This document shows, piece by piece, positions 23,979 through 32,850 of a stretch of DNA of 64,000 nucleotides; within the stretch, counting starts at the first letter, position 1, and each line of letters begins with the position of its first letter. Location: NCBI GenBank assembly GCA_024402475.1, contig JAKSTQ010000003.1, positions 1-64,000 of the forward strand. Direction: 5' to 3'. This DNA comes from Treponema sp. (GTDB lineage: Bacteria > Spirochaetota > Spirochaetia > Treponematales > Treponemataceae). The translations under genes were made by a program, and so were the position numbers. Under the pieces are notes generated by a model. It did no database searches. It saw nothing but the letters and a program-made list of their open reading frames with translations, and had not been told where the DNA came from.

Positions 23979-25208
23979 TTATTCTTTAATTTTCTTTTGT
24001 TCCTGACCTACGACCATTCCGCCCCATTCATCTGAGTGCTCCCATTCCCGTTTTAGGGTTGCTTCAAAATCTGCCTGTGGAGCACAGAATTTCTCCATTT
24101 GAAGGGCGGTTGTGTGAAGGCGCTCGATTGCCTGAGATTTATCTTTGTATCCCATTCGTGATTTTTCGATTGAGTCACGCAGAACTCTTATTGATTCATC
24201 ATAAATTTTTAATGGAACCGGGAATGGATGTCCGTCTTTGCCGCCGTGTGCAAAACTGTAACGGGCTGGATCTGTAAAGCGGCTAGGAGTTCCGTAGATT
24301 ACTTCTGAAACAAGTGTAAGGGACTGGAGTGTTCGCGGTCCAAGTCCTGGCGTTAAAAGCAAAGAACTGAAATCTTTTGGATTTGATTCGTAGGCGGTTG
24401 CAAGAACAGCGCCCAGTCGTTTTAAGTCAACATCTTCCTGACGGACTTGGTGATGGGCCGGCATGATGGTTGAACGGCTTTGAGCCGGAAGTGCAGAATC
24501 TGAATGTTTTATAACGCCTTTAATTTCTTCTATTGCTTTATCAGGATTCAGGTTTGCAAAGTCAACGATGTGTTCCCGTGCCTGTGCGGCTTCTTTTGCT
24601 GTAAGGTTTAATATCAGTCCCTGATTGTCGCCTGTAACACCGGAATGGGGTTCTTCTACAAAAGAGCGCAGGTTGTTTGAAGACCAGTGATATCGTCGTG
24701 CTGTCTTTAATTTTGTGTTCATGCCCTGCTGAACAACAGTCCAGTCACCGTCGCAGGATAAAATAAAATTGTGCTGATAAAGGTTGAATCCGTCCTGAAC
24801 TGCTGCGCTGTCAACTTTTGCAACCAGTTTGCTTGAGTCAATAAGTTTATTGCCGTCAAGACCGGTTGCGTCTGCAAGAAAGCGCAGCTCATCGGGCGTG
24901 CGACGGGAATATTTTCCACGGCCCCCGCAGACACAAAGCCCGAATTCTCTGGCATGTGCATTGATTCCTCTTTTTAAGGCATACATTACGCTGGTTGTAA
25001 TTCCAGAAGAATGCCAGTCCATTCCCATTACGGCACCAAGTGACTGAAACCACAGCGGATCAGAAAGGCGAACAAGAACTTCCTGCCGGCCGTAATTCTG
25101 GATGAGGGATTCTACGATTAAAGTTCCCATTGTCATCATGCGGTCTGCAAGCCATTTTGGTACGATTCCTGTATGAAGGGGAAGGTCTGCGTGTCCTGTA
25201 GATTTCAT
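23979..25208 (-). CDS. DUF763-family protein
   Basis: 409 residues starting MKSTGHADLPLHTG and WLADRMMTMG, followed by MGMDWHSSGITTSVMYAL and CGGRGKYSRRTP. This matches the DUF763 pattern I know mostly from archaea and thermophiles. The middle has QHNFILSCDGDWTVVQQGM and RRYHWSS; the C-terminal region holds a helix-hairpin-like LLLTPGLGPRTLQSLTLVSE. Biochemical function is unknown. Its ATG overlaps the uvrC stop by 4 nt, so it is translationally coupled to a nucleotide-excision-repair nuclease; a DNA-related role is inference from that and from the hairpin-like segment. Confidence 0.8.
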   Translation of the reverse strand: MKSTGHADLPLHTGIVPKWLADRMMTMGTLIVESLIQNYGRQEVLVRLSDPLWFQSLGAVMGMDWHSSGITTSVMYALKRGINAHAREFGLCVCGGRGKYSRRTPDELRFLADATGLDGNKLIDSSKLVAKVDSAAVQDGFNLYQHNFILSCDGDWTVVQQGMNTKLKTARRYHWSSNNLRSFVEEPHSGVTGDNQGLILNLTAKEAAQAREHIVDFANLNPDKAIEEIKGVIKHSDSALPAQSRSTIMPAHHQVRQEDVDLKRLGAVLATAYESNPKDFSSLLLTPGLGPRTLQSLTLVSEVIYGTPSRFTDPARYSFAHGGKDGHPFPVPLKIYDESIRVLRDSIEKSRMGYKDKSQAIERLHTTALQMEKFCAPQADFEATLKREWEHSDEWGGMVVGQEQKKIKE

Positions 25209-27151
25209 TCATCATCCTCCAGTGCACTTAAAGCCTGGGAAGCAAGATCGTGTGTCATCTGAATGTCTGCCGCTTTTTGTGCTGTAGTTGCACTTGCTCC
25301 AAGAGAAAGTCGGGTTTCGTCCTGTTTTGCCTGGAGGGCTGCAAGCATTGCCCGGGCTTCTACCATAATCTGTGAAACCTGTTCCAGAGAAATCTGCGCT
25401 ACTGCTGCAATTTTTTCAGGTTCGGCATTGCAGAAATTTTCCAGTGTAGTAAATTCCTTGAGGATAACTGCTGCGCGTTTTTTGCCGATGTGCGGAAGGT
25501 CTTCGTAAAAATTCTTTGTGTTGAATTTTGTACGAAGCTTCTGGTTCTGTGTTGTTGCAAAGCGGTGAGTTTCGTCACGAACGCGCTGTAAAAGCCGTAA
25601 ACCGTCACTGCGCTTTGGAAGGCATATTGGTCTTGAAGCATAAGGCCGCCAGATTTCTTCATCGCGTTTTGCAAGTCCAGCAATCGGTATTGTAATTCCA
25701 AGTGCCTTTAATACTCCGTCAACTGCATTTACCTGACCGATACCACCATCGATTAACAGCAGGTCAGGCAGTTCTTTTTCTTCATTTATAAGACGGGAAT
25801 AACGGCGGGTAACGGCTTCTCGCATGGAACCAAAGTCGTCAATCAGGCCGTCTGTTGTTTTAAGGCGGAAATATCTGTAATTCTTTTTGTCCGGATTACC
25901 GTTGTAAAAACTGATGAGGGAAGCAACCGGAAGTTTACCGCCGATATGCGCAATATCAAAGCCTTCGATTCTGACAGGCAGGCGGGGAAGTCCGAGAATT
26001 TCTTTAAGTTCTTCCATTGCGGGAGTGTCACCACGGTCCCTTAAACGGCGGATGATGTCTTCGTGAGCATTCTGAATTGCCATGTCGATTGCGGCTTTGT
26101 GCCTTGGTGCATTTTCTATCTGGTCTGTAACAAGGATAATGTTTGTGTCGCCCTTTAATTCTTCGTGAATCCAGCGGCTTACGATTTCAAGTCCTGACTG
26201 GGTCGTTACATAAATAGAAGGCGGCAGTTCACTTTTGTCTGTGTAGTAGGCACTGATGAATTCAGGTGTGAGTTCATCTTCTTCTGCAAAACTTGTAACA
26301 CGGTAATTGTCTCGTCCCTGCAGCTTTCCTTCGCGCATTTTAAGGACAGTAAAGCTTACAAGTTCACCTTCGCGGTAATGGGCAATGTAGTCACGGTCTT
26401 CTGTACTGAAGTCTTCGACGATGTTCTGGCTTTGCATGAGCATTAAGGCTTTCATACCGTCGCGGATTCTGGCAGCTTTTTCGAAATTCAATGCCTTTGC
26501 GGCTTCTTTCATCTGGGATTCAAGTTTAAGAACTGTCTGTTCACCTTTTCCCTCAAGTAGCTCATGAATTTCGCCGAAAAATTCAATGTAGGACTCTTGG
26601 CTGATTTTTTTGCAGCAGGGAGCCTTGCATCTGCCAATGTGATAGTACATGCATGGGAATTCCCGTTCCTTGAATGTCTTGCAGTGGCGCACTGGATATG
26701 TTCTGTAAACAGATTCAATGAATGCATCCAGCGCAGGAACATCTGGAAAGGGACCGTAATAAACTGAGCCGTCATTTACGACAGTTCTGGTTTTAAAAAG
26801 CCGCGGAAATTTTTCGCTGGTAACACGGATAACCGGATATGATTTTCCGTCTTTGAGACAGATGTTGTAGCGTGGTGTGTATTTTTTGATGAGGTTGTTT
26901 TCTAAAAGGAATGCCTCATATTCGTTTGCAGTTGTGATGTATTCAATTGTCTGGGCATGAGCGATAAGCATTTGTGTTTTAACGTCTTTTCGCCCGGAGA
27001 AATAAGAGGACAGGCGGTTTTTAAGATTCTTCGCCTTGCCTACATAAATGACGGTCCCCTGAGGGTTGCGCCACATATATACTCCGCTGGAGGAAGGAGC
27101 TTTTAATGCGGTATCGTGTAACTGTTGCCATGCCGGATTATTTATACTCAT
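25205..27151 (-). CDS. uvrC: Excinuclease ABC subunit C
   Basis: 648 residues. UvrC makes both incisions in nucleotide excision repair. Domains in order: GIY-YIG nuclease (SSGVYMWRNPQGTVIYVGKA, about 22-41), UVR motif (LNFEKAARIRDGMKALM, about 220), the C-terminal RNase H-like nuclease (IEGFDIAHIGGKLPVAS, LLLIDGGIGQVNAV), and a helix-hairpin-helix (LPHIGKKRAAVILKEF) near 570. A short extra tail follows. The start lies only 11 nt from the divergent LamG gene start, so promoters must overlap the neighbouring coding sequence. Confidence 0.95.
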   Translation of the reverse strand: MSINNPAWQQLHDTALKAPSSSGVYMWRNPQGTVIYVGKAKNLKNRLSSYFSGRKDVKTQMLIAHAQTIEYITTANEYEAFLLENNLIKKYTPRYNICLKDGKSYPVIRVTSEKFPRLFKTRTVVNDGSVYYGPFPDVPALDAFIESVYRTYPVRHCKTFKEREFPCMYYHIGRCKAPCCKKISQESYIEFFGEIHELLEGKGEQTVLKLESQMKEAAKALNFEKAARIRDGMKALMLMQSQNIVEDFSTEDRDYIAHYREGELVSFTVLKMREGKLQGRDNYRVTSFAEEDELTPEFISAYYTDKSELPPSIYVTTQSGLEIVSRWIHEELKGDTNIILVTDQIENAPRHKAAIDMAIQNAHEDIIRRLRDRGDTPAMEELKEILGLPRLPVRIEGFDIAHIGGKLPVASLISFYNGNPDKKNYRYFRLKTTDGLIDDFGSMREAVTRRYSRLINEEKELPDLLLIDGGIGQVNAVDGVLKALGITIPIAGLAKRDEEIWRPYASRPICLPKRSDGLRLLQRVRDETHRFATTQNQKLRTKFNTKNFYEDLPHIGKKRAAVILKEFTTLENFCNAEPEKIAAVAQISLEQVSQIMVEARAMLAALQAKQDETRLSLGASATTAQKAADIQMTHDLASQALSALEDDE

Positions 27152-27162
27152 AATAGAAGAAA

Positions 27163-28716
27163 ATGAAAAATAAAATTAATTTTCCTGAATTTAAAATACA
27201 CTTTTTACTTGCTCTTTGTCTAGTATTATTGAACAGCGCAAATCTCTTTGCTATCGAAAAAGTTCTTACTCTTGGCGGAAAAGAAGGCTGGCCGAAACTT
27301 TTAAAGCAGGACAGCATCACTTATGGAACCGGAAGATTCGGCTGGACAAGCCTTGAACTTGCAACAAACGCCCGTAAAGTTACTGGCGAAGCTGATATGC
27401 TTTTTAACTTTGAAGGCGGTTCAATTTACGATACTGCAGGAAAATATAAAGTTGTAGAAAATAATCTTGTTCTTGTTGCAGACAGCGCAATGGGACATAA
27501 AGCAGCGTTGTGCCGCGGAAGAAAATCTGGCCTTGTCCTTAAGGGAAGTGAAGGATCAATTTTTGGAACAGAAGGAAATCCAGGTTCTTTCGTAATTGAA
27601 TTCTGGCTTAAACCGTCTGTTGCAGAAAACGGCGAATTTGTATTTACATGGAATTCTTCACGCCTTCTGGAAGATGAAGTCATTTACCAGCAGATTACTG
27701 CAGGTTTTAACAACAGCCGTATGGAATGGAGTTTTGCAAATGTTTTTGACGGCTGGACTAAAGATCACGGAGAAATTCATCTTACAAGTTATTCCGCAGT
27801 TATCCCTGATAAATGGGCTCACCATGTTCTTATGTTTAATGAAGAAACAGGACTTCTTGAATATAAGATTGACGGTAAAACTGAATGCCTTAAGTACATA
27901 ACTGTTTCTGGTCATGAACGCTCAACTATTTTTGAACCTGTTCTTGGTCAGCCAAACGAAATTACAATCTGTGGCAAATACACCGGATTTATTGATGACC
28001 TTCGCATTCTTAAAGGAATTGCTTCGGGTTACAGTAATTCAATCAAAAAAACTGAAAGCCTTGAAACAATCGGTTCTTCCCGCTATGACAGATACATGGT
28101 GACTGGCGGCCGTTTTGAAACACAGCCGATTCTGACAGTGCCTGGCGCTGTTATCGAAAAAATTGATGTGATTGCAAATGTTCCGGCTCAGACAGAAATC
28201 CGTTATTACATCCGTACTGGCGATAATTTTTATGGCTGGAATGATACTTTCCCTGCATGGGTCGAAGTAACTCCTGGTCGTAAAATTTCAGGAAGCACAG
28301 GCCGTTACTTTCAGATTGCGGCGGAACTTTTCCCTGACGGTGGCGGAAGACAGTCTCCGTCCATCACAAAAATTGATGTTACATATAATGAACCGCCGCT
28401 TCCAATCCCGCCGGCTAAGGTAAAGGCAGTTGCGGGTGACGGATATGTTGACTTGAGCTGGAGTTATTCTATTGATGACACTACCGGCGGGTATTACGTT
28501 TATTACGGTACACGACCAGGAGAATATCTTGGTGTTGTAGCGGTTGAAGGACCTAGTCCAGTTAAGGTTGGGAACGTTAGTTCATATCGTTTGACAGGCC
28601 TTAAAAACGGCGCAATTTATTATTTTGCAGTCGCAGCCTATTCGGTATTGGATAATAGAATTATAGGAAACTTTTCTGACGAGGTTTTTGCAAGACCTAA
28701 GAAGAAAGCGTATTGA
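27163..28716 (+). CDS. Exported LamG-like and fibronectin-III protein
   Basis: 517 residues with an N-terminal signal peptide (about 1-30, LLALCLVLLNSANLFA). A concanavalin/LamG-like jelly roll spans about 75-285 (GSFVIEFWLKPSV, WAHHVLMFNEETG, TGFIDDLRILKG). A beta region follows, then a fibronectin type III domain from about 412 (VKAVAGDGYVDLSWSY, GLKNGAIYYFAVAAYS). Such proteins bind carbohydrate or protein ligands outside the inner membrane. No catalytic motif was seen. The big TPR gene follows after 40 nt and may be co-transcribed. Confidence 0.8.
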   Translation: MKNKINFPEFKIHFLLALCLVLLNSANLFAIEKVLTLGGKEGWPKLLKQDSITYGTGRFGWTSLELATNARKVTGEADMLFNFEGGSIYDTAGKYKVVENNLVLVADSAMGHKAALCRGRKSGLVLKGSEGSIFGTEGNPGSFVIEFWLKPSVAENGEFVFTWNSSRLLEDEVIYQQITAGFNNSRMEWSFANVFDGWTKDHGEIHLTSYSAVIPDKWAHHVLMFNEETGLLEYKIDGKTECLKYITVSGHERSTIFEPVLGQPNEITICGKYTGFIDDLRILKGIASGYSNSIKKTESLETIGSSRYDRYMVTGGRFETQPILTVPGAVIEKIDVIANVPAQTEIRYYIRTGDNFYGWNDTFPAWVEVTPGRKISGSTGRYFQIAAELFPDGGGRQSPSITKIDVTYNEPPLPIPPAKVKAVAGDGYVDLSWSYSIDDTTGGYYVYYGTRPGEYLGVVAVEGPSPVKVGNVSSYRLTGLKNGAIYYFAVAAYSVLDNRIIGNFSDEVFARPKKKAY

Positions 28717-28756
28717 TGATTTTTTAATTTGATTGCTATGTTGGGAGTTATAAAAT

Positions 28757-31711
28757 ATGTCTGGTAATGAATTGATTTTAAATCGTGCAAATGCAGCTGT
28801 ATTATCACATGACTTTGCCCTTGCGGCCCGTTTATATACAAGTCTCTTGAAGGAAAATCCGGACAGCATTCCGCTTCTGGAAAAACTGGGAAACTGTTAT
28901 CTTAAGGAAACAAATGATAAAAAGGCGCTTCCTGTTTTCCAGAAAATTTTAAGCCTTAAAGGGGATGACTTTAATACTCTCAATACCCTCGGTGGAATTT
29001 ACCGCCGCCTTGGTCAGTATGATGAGTCAATTGATGTTTTGCAGAAGGCTCTTCCTCTTACAAAAAATACAGCATCAGTAAATTACAGTCTTGGTAATAC
29101 ATATTATTCACTTGGAAAATATGATGAAGCACTTGACTGTTTTACAAGCGTAATTCAGGAAAATCCAGACGACGTTCTTGCTTACAACCACATCGGTTCA
29201 ATTTTCAGAAAGCGCGGAGAATTTAAAGAAGCAATCACAACTTACCTTAAAGGTCTTAAGGTTGACCGTAACCATCCTGTTCTTCACCTTAACCTTGCCA
29301 AATGCTACGAGTCAGAAGGCGACATAAAAGGTGCAATCAGCGAATACGAAGCAGCACTGCGTTCAAAACCAGGCTGGCACGATGTAATGAGTTCCTATAC
29401 TAAATGTCTTGTTACAATCGGACGAACTAAAGAAGCCGCTGAACTTGCCCGCCAGGCTCTTATTATGAATCCCCGCGACGTAAAGATGTATTCAACTCTT
29501 GGTGGAATTCTTTCCAACCAGTCGGACTATCAGAATGCAATCACCGAATACAAAAAGGCACTTGCTCTTGAACCTCAGAATGTTGCAGCCTTAAAAGGCC
29601 TTGCAGAATGTTTTGAAGCAACCGGTGATACTCAGCAGGCAGTTGAACTTATTGAACGTGCGCTTGCTTCAAATCCTGATAATATGGATTTACTTAAGCA
29701 GAGTACTTTCATCGGACTTTCTGCAAACAACCTTTCTAACTCAGCAGAAAAAATCAAGAAGATTATGGGGGCTTCTAAAAATGATCTTGAAGCCCTGGAT
29801 CTTGCTGCACAGTACTATGTTCTTAAAAATGAAGATGACCGTGCAGAAAATTCTTATAAACGTATTGAACAGATTTCTCCTGTATATACAAAGCATCTTG
29901 AAAATGCAGCAAAACGCTATCAGCAGAAAGGTGACCTTGAAACGGCTGTTTCTTACGGACAGCGTTATTCAGACCGTGTTCCTCAGAATGTAAAGGCATT
30001 GACCAGTCTTGCTCAGATGCTTGAAGATCAGGGAAAACTTACAGATGCTTATGTAAAATTAAAGGAAGCTGTAGAAATTGACCCTAACAATGTTCTTGCA
30101 GGAAAAAAATTAAAGGCAGTTTCAGATAACCTTGACCGTGCAGAAATGCAGGAAGCAATCCTCAGGGAAAATGCAAGACTTAAGGCTCAGCAGGAAGCAG
30201 AAGAAAAGGCTCGTCAGAAAGCTCTGGAAGAAGAACAGAAACGGGCAGAAGAAGAAGCTGCAAAGAATGCTGCAATTATTGAAGAACCAGAAGAAGTTAC
30301 AGAAACAGAATTATGGAAATCAGAAAGCTGGGCTGCACAGGATATCGTAGAAGAATCTGATCCGTTTGAAGAACCTGATGATCCTGATGCAGATATCAGT
30401 GCAGGACCAGAAGAAGACCTTGATGCTCTTGAAGAAGAAATGGAAAAGGGCGAAGAACAGGCAAAAGCAAATACAAGTAATCCTAATTTTGACGGACTTA
30501 CAGATCCTCTGGACAGCTATGAACCAGCTGAAAGAAAACCTGCAGACAGCGGCCGTTCTTATGAAGATGAATTCAATGACGCATTTGATGATGTGTTTAA
30601 CAATGATGATGATTTAAATATTGAACCTGCCGCTCAGTCTGGAGCACCATCAGTACAGCCTGTTTCTGATTATCAGCCGCCGGTTCAGCCTCAGGTTCCT
30701 CAGAATGCATACCAGCCTCCGGTTCAGCCTCAGATTCCTCAGGATGCATATAACCCGCCGGCAGAACCTGCATCGCCTTCTGGATTTGAATCTCAGGTTC
30801 CGCCTCAGAATTTCAATCCTTACCAGAATCAGGCTCCTGCAAGACAGGACCGTTCGGGACTTACAGCTGATGATACACAGCGTCTTATGGATTCAGTTCT
30901 TGAAAGTCAGGATCAGGCAAATCGTGCAGTCAATGCTGCAGAAAAAGCCTGGGATGCGGCTTCTCGTGCTGCCGATGCTGCTCAGCTTGCATCTGATGCA
31001 GAAACACAGCTTTTAAATCAGGCAGACCAGGCTGCACAGCTTGTAAATAAACGTGCTGAAGAAGCAGCCCTTAAAGCTCAGCAGGCAGCCGAAGAAGTTG
31101 CCCGCAGAATCCGCGAAGAAGCTCTTGCTGCAGAAGAAAAAGCACGCCAGCTTAAAGAAGAAGCCGAAGAAGCTGCCCGTAAAACTCTTGAAGAAGCTCA
31201 GAGAACTCTGGAAGAAGCTCAGGAAAAAGCAACAGAAACTGCCGCAAATGCAATGAAAGAAATGGTAGACGATAAACTCAAGGCTCTTGATGATATGCTG
31301 CCAGAATTTGAAAAAGCACTTGTGGAGAAAAAAGAAATTCCTGCTGACAATGATACACTTTCAAAAGCACTTGCACTGTTCAAGGGGTTGAGGGCATTAA
31401 GCGAAAGTCTGCCTGATGAAAAGCGTCATGAGTTCATGCAAAGTCAGTCAAGAATTAAACTTGATTATATCATCAGCCGTCTTACAAGTCAGAAAGGTCT
31501 TCTGGAAAGTTCAATTGAACTTAGAGAAAGCGGTCAGCTTGGAGATGTTGTAACAGAAGAAACCCCTCCAGTAAAAACAGGAAGGGTTCTTGTAGAAAGC
31601 GTTCTTGATAATCTTTCTGGAATGACTGCAGACCTTGAAGATAAGGATCTTGCGGCAGGCCTGACAAGAATTGCAGATGAAACTAAAGATAAATTATCTT
31701 TGAGTGAGTAA
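28757..31711 (+). CDS. Large TPR protein with coiled-coil C-terminus
   Basis: 984 residues; GGGAG precedes the ATG. About 12 to 13 tetratricopeptide repeats fill residues 10-465 (for example YSLGNTYYSLGKYDEALDCF). A Glu/Ala-rich helix follows, then an acidic stretch. A proline/glutamine-rich segment with two near copies of YQPPVQPQ and PQDAYNPP follows (about 630-690). An alanine-rich coiled coil (about 715-845) and a helical tail complete it. There is no signal peptide or membrane segment, so it is probably a cytoplasmic scaffold. The last 29 nt overlap the convergent M24 peptidase gene. Confidence 0.85.
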   Translation: MSGNELILNRANAAVLSHDFALAARLYTSLLKENPDSIPLLEKLGNCYLKETNDKKALPVFQKILSLKGDDFNTLNTLGGIYRRLGQYDESIDVLQKALPLTKNTASVNYSLGNTYYSLGKYDEALDCFTSVIQENPDDVLAYNHIGSIFRKRGEFKEAITTYLKGLKVDRNHPVLHLNLAKCYESEGDIKGAISEYEAALRSKPGWHDVMSSYTKCLVTIGRTKEAAELARQALIMNPRDVKMYSTLGGILSNQSDYQNAITEYKKALALEPQNVAALKGLAECFEATGDTQQAVELIERALASNPDNMDLLKQSTFIGLSANNLSNSAEKIKKIMGASKNDLEALDLAAQYYVLKNEDDRAENSYKRIEQISPVYTKHLENAAKRYQQKGDLETAVSYGQRYSDRVPQNVKALTSLAQMLEDQGKLTDAYVKLKEAVEIDPNNVLAGKKLKAVSDNLDRAEMQEAILRENARLKAQQEAEEKARQKALEEEQKRAEEEAAKNAAIIEEPEEVTETELWKSESWAAQDIVEESDPFEEPDDPDADISAGPEEDLDALEEEMEKGEEQAKANTSNPNFDGLTDPLDSYEPAERKPADSGRSYEDEFNDAFDDVFNNDDDLNIEPAAQSGAPSVQPVSDYQPPVQPQVPQNAYQPPVQPQIPQDAYNPPAEPASPSGFESQVPPQNFNPYQNQAPARQDRSGLTADDTQRLMDSVLESQDQANRAVNAAEKAWDAASRAADAAQLASDAETQLLNQADQAAQLVNKRAEEAALKAQQAAEEVARRIREEALAAEEKARQLKEEAEEAARKTLEEAQRTLEEAQEKATETAANAMKEMVDDKLKALDDMLPEFEKALVEKKEIPADNDTLSKALALFKGLRALSESLPDEKRHEFMQSQSRIKLDYIISRLTSQKGLLESSIELRESGQLGDVVTEETPPVKTGRVLVESVLDNLSGMTADLEDKDLAAGLTRIADETKDKLSLSE

Positions 31712-32828
31712 TAACTTCGTTGCCGTCTTGAGTAACAAGAACATCGTTTTCAAGACGGACACCGCCAAGTTTTGGATCATATAATCCTGGTTCCAGTGTT
31801 ACGATCATTCCTGGAGCAAATACATCCTGGATGTTTGCCTTACCGCGGACAAAAGGATATTCATGAATTTCAAGTCCGATTCCATGCCCAAGTCCATGCG
31901 GCATGGATTTTTTTGCTTTGGCAAAAATTTCATCGGCTTTGGCTGCAGCTGCTCTCAGAGGGACATCCTTTTTGTAAAGTTCAAGACATTTTTCGGCAGC
32001 GGTTTCTACAAGCTCAATAAGTTTAAGCTGGTCTTTGCTGAGTCTGCCTTTTGCAATGGTTAAGGTTGTGTCGCTTGTGTAACCGTTATAGACTACGCCA
32101 AAGTCAAGGATGTTCAGGCCGTTTCCAGGCCACTGTCCGTTTGTGTAATTAGGAAAGCAGTGAATTGCGTAACTTCTGTCAGGTCCAGCAGCAAGAGTAT
32201 CAAATCCTGTGCGTTCGCAGCCATATTTACGGCATTCAGCTTCGATTAAAAGTGCAACATCAGTTTCTGTTTTAATCTTGCCGTTCTTAACCTGTTTTTC
32301 GATGAGCTCGATTATTTTATCGCCGATTTTAGCGGCTTCTTTTGTGCATTCAATTTCGTATTCATCTTTAACGGCACGCATTGCAGTTACAAATTCGTGG
32401 ACACTGTTGTTTCTGCATCGAACTTCGTAACCTGCAAGAGCATCAACATATTCAAGGAAAAGAGGGTATGGTGTTGTTGGTGGAATTTCAACTTTAGTCT
32501 TGTCATTGATTTTAAGCAGTGACATTGCACCTTTTACGGCGCGGACTGTATCCCGTTCATAGCGTGTCCAGGGAACGATTCTGTCTGCAAAGGCAAACTG
32601 GTTTGCAAGGTTTTCGTCCCATGGAATAAGTACATCGCCGTTTGTTAAAGAAACAATAAAAATTGCATCAGAGGGATGTCCTGTAAAATAACGGATATTG
32701 ATGTCACGGCAGTCTTCGTTATCGCAGAAAACAACTGTATCAATTCCTTTATCAAACATGTATGAACGAAGGTTGTTTACACGGTCGTTATAGATTTTTT
32801 TAAGTTCTTCTTTACTGTAATTTTTCAT
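31683..32828 (-). CDS. Xaa-Pro aminopeptidase-like M24 metallopeptidase
   Basis: 381 residues: creatinase N-terminal domain (about 1-150) and a pita-bread catalytic domain. The metal ligands are present in order: LDFGVVYNGYTSDTTLT (two Asp), HGLGHGIGLEIHEYP (His), VTLEPGLYD (Glu) and VRLENDVLV (Glu). M24B enzymes remove N-terminal residues before proline. The fold lacks a signal peptide, so it is cytoplasmic. AGGA precedes the start. The stop lies inside the 3' end of the convergent TPR gene. Confidence 0.9.
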   Translation of the reverse strand: MKNYSKEELKKIYNDRVNNLRSYMFDKGIDTVVFCDNEDCRDINIRYFTGHPSDAIFIVSLTNGDVLIPWDENLANQFAFADRIVPWTRYERDTVRAVKGAMSLLKINDKTKVEIPPTTPYPLFLEYVDALAGYEVRCRNNSVHEFVTAMRAVKDEYEIECTKEAAKIGDKIIELIEKQVKNGKIKTETDVALLIEAECRKYGCERTGFDTLAAGPDRSYAIHCFPNYTNGQWPGNGLNILDFGVVYNGYTSDTTLTIAKGRLSKDQLKLIELVETAAEKCLELYKKDVPLRAAAAKADEIFAKAKKSMPHGLGHGIGLEIHEYPFVRGKANIQDVFAPGMIVTLEPGLYDPKLGGVRLENDVLVTQDGNEVITHSKIIYL

Positions 32829-32850
32829 TTGCTGTTCCTGAAGATTAAAA

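Noticed and set aside
29601..31256. Several plus-strand open frames inside the TPR gene
   Set aside because: They are Lys/Leu-rich alternate-frame readings of a repetitive coding sequence.
28757..31711. Repetitive DNA that might be a CRISPR or tandem-repeat array
   Set aside because: The repetition is protein-level TPR, PQ-rich and Ala-rich coding repeats, with no regular DNA unit or spacers.
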